NCBI GenBank assembly: GCA_016191335.1
Contig: JACPOW010000094.1
Location: 1-40,754 of the forward strand
DNA from: Elusimicrobiota bacterium
GTDB taxonomy: Bacteria; Elusimicrobiota; Elusimicrobia; UBA1565; UBA9628
Length of the DNA stretch: 40,754 nt
Direction of reading: 5' to 3'
Below the pieces are notes generated by a model that saw only the letters and a list, made by a program, of their open reading frames with translations, was not told the origin of the DNA and searched no databases. Shown one piece after another: positions 23,450-34,684 of the stretch (its first letter is position 1; each line of letters starts with the position of its first letter). Both the position numbers and the translations under genes were made by a program.

Positions 23450-23929
23450 ATGGTCGTGTGGGCCGCGCTGGTCGCGGGAATCGTCGCCGTTTTCTTCGCC
23501 GGGGTGATGCTTCTGCATCGCTCCCTCTACGTGAGCGCGGTCAGCCTCCTCGTCGTCCTGCTTCAGACCGCGGTCCTTTTCCTCCTGTGCGGCTCGCCCC
23601 TGCTCGGCCTGCTCCAGGTCATGATCTACGCCGGCGCGGTGATGGTCCTCGTCGTGGTCACGGTCATGGCGGCCGGCGAGGAGGGCGAGCGCTTCGCCGA
23701 CTTCTCGTTCCCGCGGCCGCTGGCCTGGGCCGGCGTGATCGCGGCGGTCCTCGAGATCGCCCTCGTCCTGTCCCACGGCACGGCGCCGGCGGCCGTCCCC
23801 GTGGACCCGGCGCTCCAGGCGAAGCTCGGCTCCGTCCTGTTCCAGCCCTACGCCCTGGCCACCGAGGCCGTGACCTTGCTCATGTTCCTCGCCGCGCTGG
23901 CGATCGCCCCCGACCGGGAGGCCGCATGA
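23450..23929 (+). CDS. nuoJ: NADH-quinone oxidoreductase subunit J
   Basis: 159 residues, five hydrophobic helices. Family marks: SLYVSAVSLLVVLLQTAVLFLL and LLQVMIYAGAVMVLVVVTVMA, the latter being the broken TM3 helix of NuoJ/ND6. Part of the membrane arm of complex I near the quinone-site junction. Here it is the first gene of the operon, which is unusual: nuoJ normally follows nuoI. The stop overlaps the nuoK ATG. Confidence 0.93.
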   Translation: MVVWAALVAGIVAVFFAGVMLLHRSLYVSAVSLLVVLLQTAVLFLLCGSPLLGLLQVMIYAGAVMVLVVVTVMAAGEEGERFADFSFPRPLAWAGVIAAVLEIALVLSHGTAPAAVPVDPALQAKLGSVLFQPYALATEAVTLLMFLAALAIAPDREAA

Positions 23930-24228
23930 ACCTCACCGCGGTCGTCTGGGCGACGACGGGGGCGTTGTTCTCCTTCGGGCTGGCGATCGTCGTCTTCCGC
24001 CGCCAGCTCCTGGCCATGCTGCTCGGCCTCGAGCTGATGCTCGCCGCCGTCAACGTGAGCCTCGTCCACCACGCCGGCCTGTTCAACGACGCCGAGGCCC
24101 TCGCGGTCGTCGCCCTCGTCATCGCCGTGGCCGCCGCCGAGGCGGTCGTCGGGCTCTCCTTGATCCTCCGCATGCGCCGCGGAGGGCGCGGCGCCGACGC
24201 CGCGCTGCTGACGGAGCTCCAGGGATGA
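23926..24228 (+). CDS. nuoK: NADH-quinone oxidoreductase subunit K
   Basis: 100 residues, three helices, the standard NuoK size. LLAMLLGLELMLAAVNVSLV carries the conserved Glu of TM2 (GLELM), and AVVALVIAVAAAEAVVGLSL the second conserved Glu of TM3; both belong to the proton path. GGAGG lies just upstream of the ATG at 23926, which overlaps the nuoJ stop. Confidence 0.95.
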   Translation: MNLTAVVWATTGALFSFGLAIVVFRRQLLAMLLGLELMLAAVNVSLVHHAGLFNDAEALAVVALVIAVAAAEAVVGLSLILRMRRGGRGADAALLTELQG

Positions 24229-26122
24229 CCGCCGCGCAAGTGCCGTGGGCCGCCTGGCTCCTCTTCGCGGCCCCCGTGGCCGCGATCCTGATCGGCTTCT
24301 TCGGGTTCCGCCGCTTCAAGCCCGAGTGGACGCATCTTCCGATCCTCGCGTCGTGCGCCGTCGTCACCGCGTCGGCCTTCTGGCTCGCGGCCCACGTCTA
24401 CACCGGCCACAGCTTCGACCTGAACCTGTTCCGCTTCGCCGAGGCGGGGGACTGGGCCGTGGACTTCGGCCTGCGCGTCGACGGGCCCGGGGTCGCGGTG
24501 CTGGCGATGGTCTCCTTCGTCGGCTCGCTGATCCACCTGTACGCCGCGGGCTACATGAAGGGCGACCCGGGGTTCTCCCGCTTCTTCCTCGTGTTCCACC
24601 TGTTCTTCCTCGCGATGATCGGCCTGCTGACGGCCAACAACTTCGTCCAGCTGTACCTGTTCTGGGAGCTCGTCGGCGTGGCGTCGTACCTCCTCGTCGG
24701 CTACTGGTTCCATAAGGAGACCGCGCGCAAGGCCGCGCTCAAGGCCTTCCTGACCAACCGCGTCGGCGACTTCGGCCTCCTGCTCGCGGTGCTCCTCATC
24801 GTCCTCCAGTTCAAGATCACCCATTTCCACCTGCTGTACCTGAAGGCGGCCAGCGGCGCGACCTTCGAGCTGCTCCCCGTGATCGGGTTCCTCCTCGTCT
24901 GGGCGGCGTGCGCGAAGTCCGCGCAGTTCCCGCTGTACTTCTGGCTGCCCGACGCCATGGAGGGCCCGACGCCGACCTCGGCGCTGATGCACGCCGCGAC
25001 GATGGTGACGGCGGGCGTGTTCCTCCTCGTGCGCTCCTGGCCGCTGATCTCCCTCGTCGAGGGCCTGCCGCACCTCATCGCCTGGATCGGGGCGGTCACC
25101 GCCCTCGGCGCGGCGGTCGTCGCGGGCACCAAGAAGGACCTCAAGCGCATCCTCGCCTACTCCACGGTCAGCCACCTCGGCCTGATGATGCTCGCGCTCG
25201 GCCTGGGGCAGATCGCGACGGCGCTGTTCCACCTGATCGTGCACGGCTTCTTCAAGGCCGCCCTGTTCCTCTGCGCGGGCAACATCGCCCACGCCCTGCA
25301 CCAGCCGACGGCCAACGTCGACGACGTCGGCGGCCTGCAGAAGAGCATGCGCCTGACCTACCTCTCCTTCCTGCTCGCGGCGCTCTCGCTGGCGGGCGTG
25401 TTCCCGCTCGGCGGCTTCTTCAGCAAGGACGCCATCCTCGACGCCGCCTGGCATCACGGGGGGGCGCTGGCCGTCATGGGGATGCTCGTCGCCGCCGGCT
25501 CGGCGTTCTACATCTTCCGCATGCTGTTCCTCGCCTTCTACGGCGCGCGCCCCGAGCAGAAGCAGGCGCCGCACGCGCACGAGGCCGAGCCGATCCTGGG
25601 CGTGCCGGTCCTGTTCCTCGCCCTCGGCGCGGCCGCCGCGGGGCTCCTCAAGGAGCCCGTCGAGCGCTTCGTCCTCATGGGCTGGCGCGGCATGCCGAGC
25701 GGCCTGGCCGGGCTCGATCTCGTGCTGAACCTGCCCGGCGAGCCCGTCCTCCCGCACCTGAACATGACCGTCGCCGTCCTCGGGACCGCGATGGCCGCGC
25801 TCGGCGCCTTCGCGGCGTGGCGCCTGACCATGTCCGACCCCGGCTTCGACTGGCGCTGGCGCGGCGGCGCGGCCGAGGCCGTGTTCGAGTCCGATTTCGG
25901 CTGGAAGACCTTGGTCGACGCCTTCGTCCGCGGCGTCTCGCGCCTCGCCGGCTTCACCGGACGCGTCCTCGACAAGGGCGGGGTGGACGGGGCCGTCGAG
26001 GGCAGCGCCGGGTTCGTGCGCGCCGCGGGCGCCGCGATCGCGCGCTCCGCCCAGGGCCGGATCAACGACTATCTTTGGTGGATGCTGGCCGGCACGGCCA
26101 TCCTCCTCCTGAGGGTGCTGCG

Positions 26123-26126
<4 letters not shown>
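24225..26126 (+). CDS. nuoL: NADH-quinone oxidoreductase subunit L
   Basis: 633 residues, antiporter-like subunit at the distal end of the membrane arm. Marks: FWELVGVASYLLVGYWFHK, KSAQFPLYFWLPDAMEGPTP (the Lys and the loop to the broken helix), SALMHAATMVTAGVFLLVR, KKDLKRILAYSTVSHLGLMM and FFKAALFLCAGNIAHAL. The C-terminal region after ~540 contains the long lateral helix and the final membrane anchor (NDYLWWMLAGTAILLL), so it is full length. ATG overlaps the nuoK stop. Confidence 0.96.
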
Positions 26127-27555
<1,429 letters not shown>

Positions 27556-27559
<4 letters not shown>

Positions 27560-28902
27560 CCTCGATCCCGATGGGCCCGCAGGCGGCGCTCGCGGCCGGC
27601 GTCCTGGGCGCCCTTTCGCTGGGCCTGATGCGCAAGCCGCCCGCGCTCGCCCTGCGCGCGCTCGCCGTCGCCTCCGTCGCGGGGGCGATGCTCCTGGCCG
27701 TCTGCTCCGCGTCGGACGGGTACTCCTCGGCGATCGTCCTCACCGACTCGAAGAGCATCGGGTGGCAGTACCTGATCTACCTCGGCGCCCTGCCGCTGGC
27801 GCTGTGGCTCGACGGGGAGGACGACGTCCTCGTCGCGCTGTTCCTCGGCGCGACGCTCGGCATGTCGTTGCTCGCCTCGGCGTCGAACCTGCCGATGCTG
27901 TTCGTCGCCCTCGAGTTCATGTCGCTGCCCGCCTACCTCCTCGTCGCGCGGTCGCGGCCCGGCACGCGCGGCCTCGAGGCGGCGATCAAGTATTTCTTCG
28001 CCGGCGGCGTGGCGGGGGCCTTGTTCATGCTCGGCCTCTCCCTGTACTACGCCGACACGCGCAGCCTCGCCGGCTCGACGGACCTCACGCCGCTCGGCCA
28101 GGCCGGGGCGGGCCTGATGGCCGCGGCCGCGCTGTTCAAGCTCGGCGCGTTCCCGCTGAACTGGTGGCTGCCCGACGCCTACGAGGCCGCCGCCCCCGAG
28201 GTGTCCGGCTTCCTGTCCACGGCGATGAAGTCCGCGGCGGTCCTGTTCCTGATGCGCCTGTGCGAGCTCGCCCCGCAGGCGGGCTTCATCGCCTTCCTGC
28301 CCGCCGTCGGCGCGGTCACCGCGCTGGCCGGCGCGGTCATGGCCCTGCGCCAGGAGCGCCTGCAGCGCCTGTTCGCCTTCTCCTCGGTCTCCAACGCCGG
28401 CCTGCTGATCCTCGGCGTCGGCGCGTGGGCGGCCTCGGGCCGCTCCTCGGAGGGCGTCTCCGCCCTCCTGTTCTTCCTCGGCGCCTACGCGTTCATGAGC
28501 AACGGGACTTTCGCGTTCATCAGATACTCCGGCCTCGAGACCCGCGCCCAGCTCAAGGGGAGGGGGGCCGCGATGCCCGCGGCCGCCGCCGCGTTCACCA
28601 TCCTCCTGTTCTCGCTCGGCGGCATCCCGCCCACGGGCGGCTTCATGGCCAAGCTCCTGCTCCTGTGGCGCGCCGTCGACGCCGACCTGTACTGGCCCGC
28701 CGCGGCCGGGGCGGTGTCCGCCCTGATCTCGCTGGCCTACTACCTGGGGATGACCCGCGAGCTCTGGCTCGAGGCTCCGCACGGGCCCGAGCCGAAGACG
28801 GGCCCCGGCGCCCCGCTCGTCATCGCCTGCGCCGTCGGCGTCGTCCTTCTCGGCGCGGCCCCGTGGCTGATGTCGTCCCTCTCGGGGGCCCTGACCAGAT
28901 GA
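27556..28902 (+). CDS. nuoN: NADH-quinone oxidoreductase subunit N
   Basis: 448 residues, the third antiporter-like subunit. Marks: LPMLFVALEFMSLPAYLLVA (conserved Glu), AAIKYFFAGGVAGALFMLGL, FKLGAFPLNWWLPDAYEAA, VSGFLSTAMKSAAVLFLMRL and ERLQRLFAFSSVSNAGLLI. About 13-14 helices. The start at 27556 overlaps the nuoM stop (ATGA); an earlier in-frame start would lie inside nuoM. Confidence 0.95.
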
Positions 28903-29251
28903 GCAAGCTCTCCCTGTTCGCCCTCCTCGTCAACCTCCTCGTCGTCCTCGGCGTGACGGGGCTGTTCGCCAACGCCGGCCGCCTGTTCGGGCCGCGACCC
29001 AAGCATCAGGGCGACGCGGAGCTCCCGTACGAGACCGGCATGCCTCCCCTGGCGCCCGCCTACGAGCGCATGACCGTCTCCTACTGGCGCTACGCCGTCC
29101 TCTTCGTCGTCTTCGACGTGGACCTCGCCTTCCTCCTGCCGTGGGCCCTGTCCCGGCCGGTGCTGTCCCTGGAGTCCATGCTCGCCATCACCTCCTTCGT
29201 CGCGTTGATGCTGCTGATGCTGGCCTACTTCTGGCGCAAAGGGGTCCTCGA

Positions 29252-29261
<10 letters not shown>
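28899..29261 (+). CDS. nuoA: NADH-quinone oxidoreductase subunit A
   Basis: 120 residues, three helices. ELPYETGMPPLAP replaces the usual PYECG-x-x-P (Thr instead of the Cys); then SYWRYAVLFVVFDVDLAFLLPWA, where the usual FDVE reads FDVD. In most bacteria nuoA begins the operon; here it follows nuoN. The ATG overlaps the nuoN stop. The end overlaps nuoB by 10 bases. Confidence 0.94.
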
Positions 29262-29727
<466 letters not shown>

Positions 29728-29731
<4 letters not shown>

Positions 29732-30213
29732 GCGACCTCCGCGGAGAACGGCGCGACGTCCCGGCCGCCTCGAACCACGAGGAGCTGAGCAAGCTCCGGG
29801 CCGCCGGCTACAACGTCCTGGTGGACCTGACCTGCGTGGACTACCTGCCGCAGGGCAAGTCGCCCCGCTTCGACGTGATCTACCGCCTCATGCGCCTCGA
29901 CCCGGCGACCGGCGACGACCTGGGGCGCGTGGAGGTCCACTGCGCCGTCGACGAGGCCCCGGTCCTGCGCTCGGCCAAGGACATCTGGCCCGCCGCCGAC
30001 TGGCTCGAGCGGGAGGTCTGGGACATGTTCGGCGTCCGCTTCTCAGACCGGCCCGGCATCAAGCGACTCCTCATGTACGAGGAGTTCGTCGGCCACGCCC
30101 TGCGCAAGGACTACCCCATCGCCAAGCGTCAGCCCCTGATCGGCCCGAAGTCGGGCGAGAAGGCGGACAGCCCCAGCTTCAACATCCTGAGACCGACGGT
30201 GACCGGCGAATGA
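29728..30213 (+). CDS. nuoC: NADH-quinone oxidoreductase subunit C
   Basis: 161 residues, the 30-kDa subunit family. PRFDVIYRLMRL, then ADWLEREVWDMFGVRFSDRPGI..RLLM and HALRKDYPIAKRQP, the C-terminal signature. Somewhat short at the N-terminus compared with typical NuoC, with only ~35 residues before the first conserved strand. GTG start at 29728 overlaps the nuoB stop (GTGA). Not fused to nuoD, unlike in E. coli. Confidence 0.92.
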
Positions 30214-31532
30214 ACCGCAGCCAGAAGACGTACATGCTCAACATGGGCCCTCAGCACCCGTCCATGCACGGCGTCGTCCGCCTCGTCCTCGAGCTCGAGG
30301 GGGAGCGCATCGTCGACGTGGACGCCGAGATCGGCTACCTGCATCGCGCCTTCGAGAAGCACGCGGAGAACGAGACCTGGAACAACGTCGTGCCCTGGAC
30401 CGACCGCCTGAACTACGTCTCGCCCCTGATCAACAACGTCGGCTACGCGATGGCCGTGGAGAGGCTGGCCGGCATCGAGGTGCCCGAGCGCGGCCAGTAC
30501 ATCCGCGTCATCGCCTCCGAGATCTCCCGCGTGACCGACCACCTGACCTGCATCGGCGCCACCGCGATGGAGCTGGGCTCGCTGACCGTCTTCCTGTACC
30601 TGATCAAGGGCCGCGAGTTCCTGTACCAGCTCGTCGACCACCTCACCGGCGCGCGCATCACGACCGCCTTCACGCGCGTCGGCGGCGTCAAGGGCGACCT
30701 GCCTCCCGACTTCGCCGAGAGGTTCCGCGCCGTCGCCAAGGAGGTCCGCCTGTGCGTGGCGGAGAGCGACAAGCTCCTGACGCGCAACCGGATCTTCATG
30801 GACAGGATGGAAGGCACCGGCAAGCTCTCCTCCGCCGACGCGCTCGCCTACGGCATCACCGGCCCGTTCCTGCGCTCGACCGGCGTCCCCTACGACGTGC
30901 GCCGCGCGCACCCGTACGCGGTCTACGACCGGCTCGACTTCGAGATCCCCGTCGGCTCGACCGGCGACAACTACGACCGCTACCTGTGCCGCCTGGCCGA
31001 GATCGAGCAGAGCCTTCGCCTCATCGAGCAGTGCCTGGAGAAGATCCCGGAGGGCAAGCACTCGCTCGAGCCGAAGGAGATCAAGCACGCCTTCGAGATC
31101 CAGGACGCGGGCAAGCACGGCGACACGGCCCTGCTCGCCAAATACGCCGCCAAGGTGGACCAGACGCTCGAGGGCATGGGCAAGGACGCCCAGCCCGGCA
31201 CGCGCACGGCCGACCGGAAGGTCACCCTCCCGGCCAAGGAGAACACCTACACCAACATCGAAGGCCTGATGAACCATTTCGAGCTCGTCATGTGGACCTG
31301 GGGCGTGAAGATCCCGCCCTCGGAGACCTATTTCGCCGTCGAGGGCGGCAACGGGGAGCTCGGCTTCCACCTCGTCAGCGACGGCGGCGACGGCCCCTAC
31401 CGCGTGCGCTGCCGCCCGCCGTGCCTGTTCCCGATGGGGGCGATGAAGAAGCTCCTCGTCGGCGGCCAGATCGCCGACGTGATCCCGACCTTCGGCTCGA
31501 TCAACATGATCGCCGGGGAGCTCGACCGATGA
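30210..31532 (+). CDS. nuoD: NADH-quinone oxidoreductase subunit D
   Basis: 440 residues, the 49-kDa subunit lining the quinone cavity. LNMGPQHPSMHGVVRLVLEL at the start, IGYLHRAFEKHAENETWNN, DRLNYVSPLINNVGYAMAVE, and at the C-terminus YRVRCRPPCLFPMGAMKKLL and LIVGGQIADV/FGSINMIAGELDR. About 30-40 residues longer than many NuoD, the extra lying around 270-340 (charged region with KIPEGKHSLEPKEIKHAFE). ATG overlaps the nuoC stop. Confidence 0.95.
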   Translation: MNRSQKTYMLNMGPQHPSMHGVVRLVLELEGERIVDVDAEIGYLHRAFEKHAENETWNNVVPWTDRLNYVSPLINNVGYAMAVERLAGIEVPERGQYIRVIASEISRVTDHLTCIGATAMELGSLTVFLYLIKGREFLYQLVDHLTGARITTAFTRVGGVKGDLPPDFAERFRAVAKEVRLCVAESDKLLTRNRIFMDRMEGTGKLSSADALAYGITGPFLRSTGVPYDVRRAHPYAVYDRLDFEIPVGSTGDNYDRYLCRLAEIEQSLRLIEQCLEKIPEGKHSLEPKEIKHAFEIQDAGKHGDTALLAKYAAKVDQTLEGMGKDAQPGTRTADRKVTLPAKENTYTNIEGLMNHFELVMWTWGVKIPPSETYFAVEGGNGELGFHLVSDGGDGPYRVRCRPPCLFPMGAMKKLLVGGQIADVIPTFGSINMIAGELDR

Positions 31533-31996
31533 AGCCCTTCACGGACGAGCAGGAAAAGACCTTGGTCGCCTGGACCAAGAGATACCCGTACACCAACCTC
31601 GGCCTCATCGAGGCGCTGCGCGCCGTCCAGGACTGGCACCGGATGATCACCCCGGAGGCCGCCTCCGCGGTCGCGGACATCTTCAAGCTCCCGTTCAACC
31701 ACGTCTGGGGCGTCGCCACCTTCTTCCCGACCTTCACGCGCTGGAAGACGGGCCAGAAGCGCGTCGGCGTCTGCCACGGCCTGTCCTGCTTCCTCAAGGG
31801 CTCGGGCAAGGCGGAGCGCTGCCTGGAGAAGACCCTCGGCGTGCCCAAGAAGCAGGCCACGCCCGACGGGAAGCTCTCCTGGGAGACCATGGAGTGCCTC
31901 GGCGCCTGCGAGCAGGCCCCGGCGCTCCTGGTCAACGACAGATTGGTCGGTCCGGCCACGGATGAGGCCATCGCCAAGCTGAAGGATCTCAAATGA
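31529..31996 (+). CDS. nuoE: NADH-quinone oxidoreductase subunit E
   Basis: 155 residues, 24-kDa subunit with a thioredoxin-like [2Fe-2S] cluster (N1a). Ligand pattern: VCHGLSCFLKGSG (C-x4-C) and ECLGACEQAP (C-x3-C). The N-terminal helices have HVWGVATFFPTFTRWK (usual ..V.G.A.FY..F). Works with NuoF in NADH oxidation. ATGA overlap with nuoD and with nuoF. Confidence 0.95.
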   Translation: MKPFTDEQEKTLVAWTKRYPYTNLGLIEALRAVQDWHRMITPEAASAVADIFKLPFNHVWGVATFFPTFTRWKTGQKRVGVCHGLSCFLKGSGKAERCLEKTLGVPKKQATPDGKLSWETMECLGACEQAPALLVNDRLVGPATDEAIAKLKDLK

Positions 31997-34203
31997 CCAA
32001 GATCCTGACGAAACATTTCGACGAGCCCAAGCTCCACGAGCTGGAGACGTATCGGAAGCTGGGCGGCTACGAGGCTCTCTCGAAGGCCCGCGGCATGGAG
32101 CGCAAGGCCCTCCAGGAAGAGGTCGTGAAGTCCAACCTGCGCGGCCTGGGCGGTGCGGGCTTCCCCGTCGGCTTCAAGTGGAGCACCGTCCCGCCCGAGG
32201 ACAAGGTCCCGGGGCCCCGCTACGTCGTCGTCAACTGCGACGAGTCCGAGCCCGGCTGCTTCAAGGACCGCGTCCTGGTCACCCGCGCCCCGCACCAGCT
32301 CTTGGAAGGCCTGCTCATCGCTTCTTATGTGATCGGCTCCAAGGATTCCTTCATCTTCATCCGCGGCGAGTACCAGAACCAGTACGACATCCTCGAAAAA
32401 GCGATCGTCGAGGCGAAGTCCGCCGGGCTGCTCGGGGACGTCAACATCCATCTCATGCGCGGCGCCGGGGCCTACATCTCCGGCCTCGACACCGCCTTGC
32501 TCGAGACGATGGAGGGCAAGAAGGCCTGGCCGCGCCAGCCCCCGCCCTTCCCGACCGTCGCCGGCCTCATGGGCAAGCCCACGGTCGTCAACAACGTCGA
32601 GACCCTCTCCATGCTCCCGTTCATCGTGCGCGAGGGCGGGGAAGCCTTCGCCAAGATCGGCTCCGCCAAGAACGGCGGCACCGTCCTGTTCTCCATCTCC
32701 GGCCACGTCGAGAAGGAAGGCGTCTACGAAGTCCCCATGGGCACGACGCTCCGCGCCGTCCTGGCCTTGGCGGGCGGCGTGAAGGGGGGCAAAAAGCTCA
32801 AGGCCGTCATCCCCGGCGGCACCTCGATGCCGCCGCTCCTCGAGAAGGACCTCGACATCGCCCTCGACTTCGACGCCATCAAGGCGGCCGGAACCATGCT
32901 CGGCGCCGGCGGCATGATCGTCCTGGACGAGACGGTGGACGCCGTGGAGGTCGCGCACAACATCGAGCGCTTCCTGATGCACGAGTCCTGCGGTCAGTGC
33001 ACGCCCTGCCGCGAGGGCTCGAACTGGTCGGAGCGTATTTTAGAGCGCATGCTCGAGGGCAAGGGTCAGAGCGGCGACACGGAGAACCTCGCGCGCGTGG
33101 GCGAGAACATCACGGGCAAGGTCATCTGCGCCCTGGGAGACACCGTCGGCATGGTCACCCGGGCCTGGATCGGCAAGTTCCCGGACGATTTCAAGAAGCG
33201 GGTCCCGAACAATGGGTCAAACGGTCAAGTACAAGCTGAACGGGGTCGAGCGCGAGGCCGAGGAAGGCAAGCTCGTCATCGAGGCCGCCAAGGACGTCGG
33301 CGTCGAGATCCCGCACTACTGCTATCACAAGGCCCTCGGCAACCCCGGCAACTGCCGCATGTGCATCGTCGAGGTCGCGGGCGCGCCCAAGCCCCAGGTC
33401 TCCTGCCGCACGAGCGTGCGCGAGGGCCTCGACGTCAAGACCGACTCCGACCTCGTCAAGCGCGCGCAGGCGAGCGCGCTCGAGCTCCATCTCGTCAACC
33501 ACCCGCTCGACTGCCCGGTCTGCGACCAGAGCGGCGAGTGCGGTCTTCAGGACTATTACATGAAGATCGGCCAGTACCAGAGCGCGGTGCGCGAGGACAA
33601 GGAGCACAAGGGCAAGCGCATCGTCGCCGGCCCCCACGTCATGCTCGACCAGGAGCGCTGCGTGCTGTGCACGCGCTGCACCCGCTTCGTCGACAACGTG
33701 ACCAAGACCCACGAGCTCGGCATCTTCGGCATGGGCCATTCCGAGCGGGTCGAGGTCACGCCCGGCATGACCCTCGACAACGCCTACTCCGGCAACGTCG
33801 TCGACATCTGCCCCGTCGGCGCGCTCACCGACCGCGACTTCCGCTACAAGGTCCGCGTCTGGTACCTCGACAAGACGGATTCCATCTGCCCCGGCTGCTC
33901 GCGCGGCTGCAACATCTCGGTCCACACGAACACCGCCCGCCCCTGGCACAACGACGGCAAGCGCGTGGCGCGCCTCAAGCCCCGCGTGAACATGGACGTC
34001 AACGGCCACTGGATGTGCGACGACGGCCGCTACGGCTTCGGCAGCCTCGATTCCGACCGCCTGGGCAAGGTGGTCAAGCTCCAGCCGCAGAAGACCGAGA
34101 TGAGCTGGTTCGACATGGCCTCCGAGCTCGCGCCCCTGCTGACCGCCGAGACCGTGGTGGTGGCCTCGGGCATGCTGTCGAACGAGGACTGGGCCGCCTA
34201 TAA
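31993..34203 (+). CDS. nuoF: NADH-quinone oxidoreductase subunit F; conserved part ends near 33210, no stop there
   Basis: NADH/FMN-binding 51-kDa subunit with cluster N3. Family sequence spans about 406 residues: LRGLGGAGFPVGFKWS (the usual LRGRGGAGFP with Arg to Leu), NCDESEPGCFKDR (usual NADEGEPGTFKDR), GAYISGLDTALLETMEGK, then cluster ligands C333, C336, C339 (SCGQCTPC) and C379 (VICALGD). The expected end is near VPNN (33210), where nuoG starts at 33212, but this frame has no stop there. It stays open to 34203, adding ~330 Arg-rich residues that are just nuoG read in the wrong frame. A lost stop or a small indel near 33200 is likely. Confidence 0.88.
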   Translation: MTKILTKHFDEPKLHELETYRKLGGYEALSKARGMERKALQEEVVKSNLRGLGGAGFPVGFKWSTVPPEDKVPGPRYVVVNCDESEPGCFKDRVLVTRAPHQLLEGLLIASYVIGSKDSFIFIRGEYQNQYDILEKAIVEAKSAGLLGDVNIHLMRGAGAYISGLDTALLETMEGKKAWPRQPPPFPTVAGLMGKPTVVNNVETLSMLPFIVREGGEAFAKIGSAKNGGTVLFSISGHVEKEGVYEVPMGTTLRAVLALAGGVKGGKKLKAVIPGGTSMPPLLEKDLDIALDFDAIKAAGTMLGAGGMIVLDETVDAVEVAHNIERFLMHESCGQCTPCREGSNWSERILERMLEGKGQSGDTENLARVGENITGKVICALGDTVGMVTRAWIGKFPDDFKKRVPNNGSNGQVQAERGRARGRGRQARHRGRQGRRRRDPALLLSQGPRQPRQLPHVHRRGRGRAQAPGLLPHERARGPRRQDRLRPRQARAGERARAPSRQPPARLPGLRPERRVRSSGLLHEDRPVPERGARGQGAQGQAHRRRPPRHARPGALRAVHALHPLRRQRDQDPRARHLRHGPFRAGRGHARHDPRQRLLRQRRRHLPRRRAHRPRLPLQGPRLVPRQDGFHLPRLLARLQHLGPHEHRPPLAQRRQARGAPQAPREHGRQRPLDVRRRPLRLRQPRFRPPGQGGQAPAAEDRDELVRHGLRARAPADRRDRGGGLGHAVERGLGRL

Positions 34204-34684
34204 GTCCTTGTTCGTCGACACGCTGAAGATCAAGGACCATTACTTCACCGCCGCGCCCGACCAGCTCGGCGCCGAGGACGCTTTGCTCCGCCGCAAGGAG
34301 AAGGTGCCGAACCTGGCCGGAGCTCCAGGGCTGACGAGCGGCTCGTTCGACGACCTCGCCAAGGACCTCGAGGCCGGAAAGGTCAAAACGCTGTACGTGA
34401 TCGAGCGCGACCTCTCCAGGATTTGGGGAGATCGAGCGGCGTCGCTGCTCGCGAAGGCGCGGACGACGATCCTCCAGGGCCCGAACAAATACGCGCTCGG
34501 CGATTCCTTCACCTACCGACTCCCGGCCACCGCGTACGTCGAGGAGGACGGCCACTTCACCAACTTCGAGGGCAAGATCGGCGCCTACAAGCAGGCGCTG
34601 GCTCCCATCGGCGACGCCCGGCCGGACTGGGCCATCTTCGCGCTGCTCCAGAAGGCGCTCGGGGCGAAGGCGGTCGCGGCATGA
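33212..34684 (+). CDS. nuoG: NADH-quinone oxidoreductase subunit G, short form
   Basis: 490 residues. N-terminal [2Fe-2S] domain (HYCYHKALGNPGNCRMC, last ligand in QVSC), the His-Cys [4Fe-4S] site HPLDCPVCDQSGECGLQD, two further ligand groups (CVLCTRCTRF; VVDICPVGAL) and a third, CPGCSRGCNISVH, opening the molybdopterin-like domain. The rest of that domain is only ~220 residues, versus 450 or more in most NuoG, so the large C-terminal domain is cut down, though its end (LPATAYVEEDGHFTNFEGKI) is family-like. Carries electrons from NuoF towards NuoB. Its stop overlaps the nuoH ATG. Confidence 0.93.
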   Translation: MGQTVKYKLNGVEREAEEGKLVIEAAKDVGVEIPHYCYHKALGNPGNCRMCIVEVAGAPKPQVSCRTSVREGLDVKTDSDLVKRAQASALELHLVNHPLDCPVCDQSGECGLQDYYMKIGQYQSAVREDKEHKGKRIVAGPHVMLDQERCVLCTRCTRFVDNVTKTHELGIFGMGHSERVEVTPGMTLDNAYSGNVVDICPVGALTDRDFRYKVRVWYLDKTDSICPGCSRGCNISVHTNTARPWHNDGKRVARLKPRVNMDVNGHWMCDDGRYGFGSLDSDRLGKVVKLQPQKTEMSWFDMASELAPLLTAETVVVASGMLSNEDWAAYKSLFVDTLKIKDHYFTAAPDQLGAEDALLRRKEKVPNLAGAPGLTSGSFDDLAKDLEAGKVKTLYVIERDLSRIWGDRAASLLAKARTTILQGPNKYALGDSFTYRLPATAYVEEDGHFTNFEGKIGAYKQALAPIGDARPDWAIFALLQKALGAKAVAA

